From assembly GCA_007131895.1 (NCBI GenBank), contig SLPR01000126.1, positions 1-9,146 on the forward strand: a DNA stretch of 9,146 bases. The letters are read 5' to 3'. This document shows, in pieces, positions 7,143-9,146 of the stretch. The stretch is from Bacteroidales bacterium (GTDB lineage Bacteria; Bacteroidota; Bacteroidia; Bacteroidales; UBA7960). The first letter of the stretch is position 1, and the number at the start of each line of letters is the position of its first letter. Below the pieces are notes generated by a model. The model saw nothing but the letters and a program-made list of their open reading frames with translations. It was not told the DNA's origin and made no database searches. Position numbers and translations under genes: made by a program.

Positions 7143-7216
7143 GTTTTTATTTTAGATTTCAAAACTTAGATTGAAGAATTAAGATGGCTTGGTTGATCTT
7201 CTTCTGGTTATGTTTC

Positions 7217-7239
7217 GAGCGGAATTACAAATTCCGCTC
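7217..7239. repeat. Perfect 10-base-pair palindrome in the hisG-hisD gap
   Basis: GAGCGGAATT (7217-7226) is matched exactly by AATTCCGCTC (7230-7239) with only ACA between, giving a stable hairpin on either strand. No T-run follows on the operon strand (CGAAACATAACC), so it is not a typical terminator. It could be a dispersed palindromic element, or it could stabilise or cut the message between hisG and hisD. The neighbouring stretch 7251-7283 contains three loose copies of ACCAATAAC. Confidence 0.6.
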
Positions 7240-7283
7240 AGCGCAGCTACTGACCAATAACCCAATAACCACCTAACCAATAA

Positions 7284-8141
7284 CTAATTTACCATTTTCT
7301 CAATGGGAATTACGAGCAACCCCTGCGCACCGGCCTCTTTGAGCTCATCGATTACATCCCAGAAGCGCTCTTCGCCAATTACCGAATGTACGGCACTCCA
7401 GCCTTCTTCTGCCAGGGGCACCACGGTGGGGCTTTTCATGCCGGGGATGATGCTGATGATCTTGTCGAGGCTGTCGTTGGGTGCATTGAGCAGGACGTAT
7501 CTGTTGGTGCGGGCTTTCATCACGGCATTGATTCGAAACACCAGTTTGTCGAGGATTGCCTGCTTCTCCGCGCTGAGGTTGTTGCCTGATACCAGAACAG
7601 CTTCCGATTTCAACACGATATCCACTTCTTTGAGGCCATTGCTCAGCAGGGTGCTTCCGGTACTTACAATATCAAAAATGGCCCCGGAAAGCCCAATGGA
7701 TGGAGCTATTTCGACGGAGCCAAGGATTTCATGAATGTCTGCTTCTATATTGTTTTGTTGCAGGAAGTTTTGCAGGATGCGCGGGTAGGAGGTGGCGATG
7801 CGTTTGCCTTGCAGGTATTGCACCCCGTTATATTCTTCATTGCGGGGTATGGCGATGGACATGCGGCAACGGGCAAAGTTGAGGCGGTTGATAACGCTCA
7901 GGTCATTACCTTTTTCCAGCACTACATTTTCTCCCAGTATTCCCACATCTGCCACACCGTCTTCGATATATCCGGGGATATCGTCGTCGCGCAGGTAGAG
8001 GATTTCAACGGGGAAGTTTTTGCCCGAGGCCAGCAGAGTGCGGTTGCCGTTGCTGACACTGATGCCGCAATCGTTGAGCAGTTGAAGACTTTTTTCACTC
8101 AGGCGACCTGATTTTTGAATGGCGATTCTTAATTTTTGCAT
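7284..8141 (-). CDS. hisG: ATP phosphoribosyltransferase HisG, long form
   Basis: HisG catalyses the committed first step, joining ATP and PRPP to N1-(5-phosphoribosyl)-ATP. The 285-residue protein has the catalytic part at about 1-205: LRIAIQKSGRLSEKS at the start, GVADVGILGENVV (62-74) and the PRPP-binding segment FDIVSTGSTLLSNGL (156-170). The C-terminal part (about 208-285) is the ACT-like regulatory domain of the long form, ending GAQGLLVIPIEKM, so feedback inhibition by histidine and independence from HisZ are expected from the family. The ATG sits in A-rich sequence (ACAGAAAATG). It is the first enzyme gene of the operon, about 107 bases after the second attenuator hairpin. Confidence 0.97.
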   Translation of the reverse strand: MQKLRIAIQKSGRLSEKSLQLLNDCGISVSNGNRTLLASGKNFPVEILYLRDDDIPGYIEDGVADVGILGENVVLEKGNDLSVINRLNFARCRMSIAIPRNEEYNGVQYLQGKRIATSYPRILQNFLQQNNIEADIHEILGSVEIAPSIGLSGAIFDIVSTGSTLLSNGLKEVDIVLKSEAVLVSGNNLSAEKQAILDKLVFRINAVMKARTNRYVLLNAPNDSLDKIISIIPGMKSPTVVPLAEEGWSAVHSVIGEERFWDVIDELKEAGAQGLLVIPIEKMVN

Positions 8142-8247
8142 TTTCTGTTACGTTTAAAAGATTAGAATTTGTTGATTTTTTTCCATCTCAAAGGCTCCCG
8201 ATAATTTGTTAAAGTGGGTAAGGTTTTTCGCGGGCAGAATAAAAATG

Positions 8248-8279
8248 AAAAAAGGCCCGCAGAAACCTGCGAGCCTTTT
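8248..8279 (-). terminator. Attenuator 2 terminator hairpin
   Basis: On the operon strand AAAAGGCTCGCAG (8279-8267) pairs with CTGCGGGCCTTTT (8262-8250) across the loop GTTT. This gives 13 base pairs with a single G-T wobble, and the run of six T (8253-8248) overlaps the end of the arm. This is a textbook Rho-independent terminator, placed 26 bases after the stop codon of leader peptide 2 and about 107 bases before hisG. That position marks it as an attenuator rather than an end-of-operon terminator. Confidence 0.9.
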
Positions 8280-8305
8280 ACATTGGGTACAATATATTTG
8301 GGTCT

Positions 8306-8395
8306 TCAGTTTTTTCTGCACAGATATTTCACTGCATGATGATGATGCAGATGATGATGAATGGAGGAAAAACTGTTGACCTGATTTGCTTTCAT
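8306..8395 (-). CDS. hisL: Histidine leader peptide 2
   Basis: This short frame of 29 codons starts with ATG (MKANQVNSFSSI...) and then has seven histidine codons within eight consecutive codons (His-His-His-Leu-His-His-His-His, codons 13-20, bases 8359-8336). It ends AVKYLCRKN and TGA. Scarcity of charged histidine tRNA would stall a ribosome there. It lies on the operon strand directly before a terminator hairpin and hisG, which is the arrangement of classical his attenuators such as hisL of enterobacteria. The peptide itself need have no function. The symbol is assigned by role and position, not by sequence similarity to enterobacterial HisL. Confidence 0.9.
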   Translation of the reverse strand: MKANQVNSFSSIHHHLHHHHAVKYLCRKN

Positions 8396-8469
8396 GTTAT
8401 TAGAAATTTTGTTACGGATGAATAAACTGAATTTTGCAATGATTGTTTAAAGTTGTTTGCATTTTTGGT

Positions 8470-8501
8470 AAAAAAAAACCGCAGGATGTTATCCCACGGT
8501 T
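8470..8501 (-). terminator. Attenuator 1 terminator hairpin
   Basis: On the operon strand AACCGTGGGAT (8501-8491) pairs with ATCCTGCGGTT (8487-8477) across a 3-base loop. This gives 11 base pairs, two of them adjacent wobbles, and the arm runs into nine T (8478-8470). It stands 36 bases after the stop codon of leader peptide 1 and before leader peptide 2. No gene ends at this point, so it must act within the leader. Confidence 0.85.
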
Positions 8502-8537
8502 CGTTTTATGCTTGTACAACACAAGATCATCACGACT

Positions 8538-8591
8538 CTATACCGAGGGAATGAGTGGGTTGTGATGATGATGGTTGTTGAAATAGTTCAT
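8538..8591 (-). CDS. Histidine leader peptide 1
   Basis: This 17-codon frame reads MNYFNNHHHHNPLIPSV and ends at TAG, with four consecutive histidine codons (codons 7-10, bases 8573-8562). The ATG follows an A-rich stretch (8592-8606), typical of Bacteroidota start regions without Shine-Dalgarno sequences, and begins roughly 15-20 bases after the expected transcription start. It is followed by its own hairpin with a T-run. It is a second, upstream his leader peptide in addition to the one at 8306-8395, and too short for standard gene calling. Confidence 0.82.
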   Translation of the reverse strand: MNYFNNHHHHNPLIPSV

Positions 8592-8613
8592 TTTTCTTTT
8601 TTTTTTGATGCAG

Positions 8614-8643
8614 CAAATGTAGGGATTATTTTTGGAAAACAAA
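8614..8643 (-). promoter_or_regulatory. his operon promoter, Bacteroidota type
   Basis: TACATTTG (8621-8614) matches the Bacteroidota -7 consensus TAnnTTTG exactly. TTTG (8643-8640) lies 18 bases upstream and matches the -33 element. The predicted start of transcription is near 8608, a short distance before the leader peptide 1 ATG at 8591. No other match was seen between here and hisG, so both attenuators should lie on one transcript. The -33 box lies only 7 bases after the stop codon of the preceding gene. Confidence 0.75.
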
Positions 8644-8650
8644 ATATTTT

Positions 8651-9146
8651 TCAGGTTTGTCTTATTTTATCCACCCTTTTTTTCACTTTCTCCCACGACT
8701 CCGTAATCAGGAAGCTCTCCTCCATGAAACCCACAATTTCCCTGAACCGATGAAAGGGGATGGCCATAGTGATGATGTTTTTGGGAACATATGGGCGCGC
8801 TGAGATATCGAACATGCCCATTACCGATCTGGGGTGTTCGTTTTCCTTTTCCATCAGTGGGTACTGGATAATGGTTGCACAGCCGGCACCAAAGGGTGCA
8901 ATAACACCGTTAAGATCCTTGCGGTCGAAGTTTGAAAGGGTAAACAATGCGGAAAGTACATCGGGTGTGGCAAAGAAGATGACCACTTCGGGATGATCTT
9001 CCTCTTCGAGTTTATCCCATCGCTTAAAGACAATGTTTTTGCCATGGGATTCGACCACAGGAGCATTTCTGAGAAACTCTTCCACCAGTTCCGGCGATTG
9101 CTTATAGCGTTCGCCCTCAATTTGAGCATTGCCGCACGACAGGAAG
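8651..9146 (-). CDS. DUF169 family protein (partial, N-terminus beyond right edge)
   Basis: The frame is open to the right edge, so only the C-terminal 165 residues are seen. The GTG at 9085 is internal: the frame continues upstream as FLSCGNAQIEGERYKQSPEL. Features typical of DUF169 (COG2043) are the SCGNAQIEGERYK segment, GAGCATIIQYPLM in the middle, and a C-terminal part IPFHRFREIVGFMEESFL followed by EKVKKRVDKI. The cysteines in SCG and GAGC may be ligands or catalytic, but no reaction is established for the family that I know of. No signal peptide or membrane segment is visible in this part. It reads in the same direction as the his operon and ends just before the his promoter, with no clear terminator of its own. 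A link with histidine synthesis is not shown. Confidence 0.8.
   Translation of the reverse strand, partial: FLSCGNAQIEGERYKQSPELVEEFLRNAPVVESHGKNIVFKRWDKLEEEDHPEVVIFFATPDVLSALFTLSNFDRKDLNGVIAPFGAGCATIIQYPLMEKENEHPRSVMGMFDISARPYVPKNIITMAIPFHRFREIVGFMEESFLITESWEKVKKRVDKIRQT

Larger units (their letters stand above)
8248..8395 (-). promoter_or_regulatory. Histidine attenuator 2 (leader peptide, alternative stems, terminator)
   Basis: Besides the terminator, two competing pairings can be drawn by eye. CTGCAT (8350-8345) pairs with ATGCAG (8337-8332), a perfect 6-base-pair stem lying inside and just after the His codons; the CTG arm is the single leucine codon that interrupts the His run. ATCTGTG (8325-8319) can pair with CGCAGGT (8271-8265), 7 pairs including two wobbles, which takes the inner part of the 5' arm of the terminator. 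A ribosome stalled at the His codons would free the second pairing (transcription continues). One that reaches the stop codon would cover it (terminator forms). The leader and terminator are clear; the antiterminator is inferred. Confidence 0.7.
8470..8591 (-). promoter_or_regulatory. Histidine attenuator 1 (leader peptide, alternative stems, terminator)
   Basis: Two alternative pairings support true attenuation. ATCATCAC (8569-8562), part of the His codon run, is exactly complementary to GTGATGAT (8533-8526), giving an 8-base-pair stem that a translating ribosome must open. CCCTCGGT (8549-8542), the last codons before the stop, can pair at 7 of 8 positions with ACCGTGGG (8500-8493) in the 5' arm of the terminator. 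A ribosome stalled on the first His codons would leave this element available, whereas one at the stop codon would cover it. The pairings are visible in the sequence; the regulatory logic is inferred from known amino-acid attenuators. Confidence 0.72.

Noticed and set aside
8154..8186. 10-codon frame just before hisG (MEKNQQILIF)
   Set aside because: No His codons, no hairpin after it; composition is that of the A-rich start region.
8412..8462. 16-codon frame between the two attenuators (MQTTLNNHCKIQFIHP)
   Set aside because: It has only two separated His codons and no hairpin of its own before leader 2; probably chance.

Overview
This window carries a complete-looking histidine biosynthesis operon on the minus strand of a member of the Bacteroidota. 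Four things point to that phylum: a TTTG / TAnnTTTG promoter upstream of the operon, A-rich start regions without Shine-Dalgarno sequences, intergenic repeats of the CTTCGACAGGCTCAGGCACC type, and the gene order. The genus cannot be read from the sequence. No mobile element, tRNA, rRNA or CRISPR array was seen.

Layout from left to right: (1) a plus-strand gene entering from the left edge (to 595), the C-terminal part of a likely outer-membrane beta-barrel protein; (2) a strong palindrome (622-652) between this gene and the convergent his operon; (3) the his operon, read right to left as hisG (8141-7284), hisD (7142-5850), a fused hisC-hisB gene (5655-3973), hisH (3829-3236), hisA (3132-2407), hisF (2404-1643) and hisIE (1261-674); (4) a leader region of about 470 bases upstream of hisG with one promoter and two successive histidine attenuators; (5) a DUF169-family gene on the same strand (from 8651), cut by the right edge.

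Together the his genes take PRPP and ATP to L-histidine: HisG makes PR-ATP, HisIE makes ProFAR, HisA makes PRFAR, HisH and HisF make imidazole-glycerol phosphate plus AICAR, the HisB part dehydrates, the HisC part transaminates, and HisD oxidises histidinol twice. Only histidinol-phosphate phosphatase has no gene here. Many Bacteroidota carry it as the N-terminal half of a bifunctional HisB. Here that half is absent and the dehydratase domain is joined in frame to the C-terminus of HisC.

The two most notable points are the tandem attenuators (two short His-rich leader peptides, each followed by its own hairpin with a T-run and each with a plausible antiterminator pairing) and the HisC-HisB fusion with loss of the phosphatase domain. 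A third is that every gap inside the operon, except the 2-base hisA-hisF junction, is filled with a palindromic or tandem repeat, while all reading frames stay intact.
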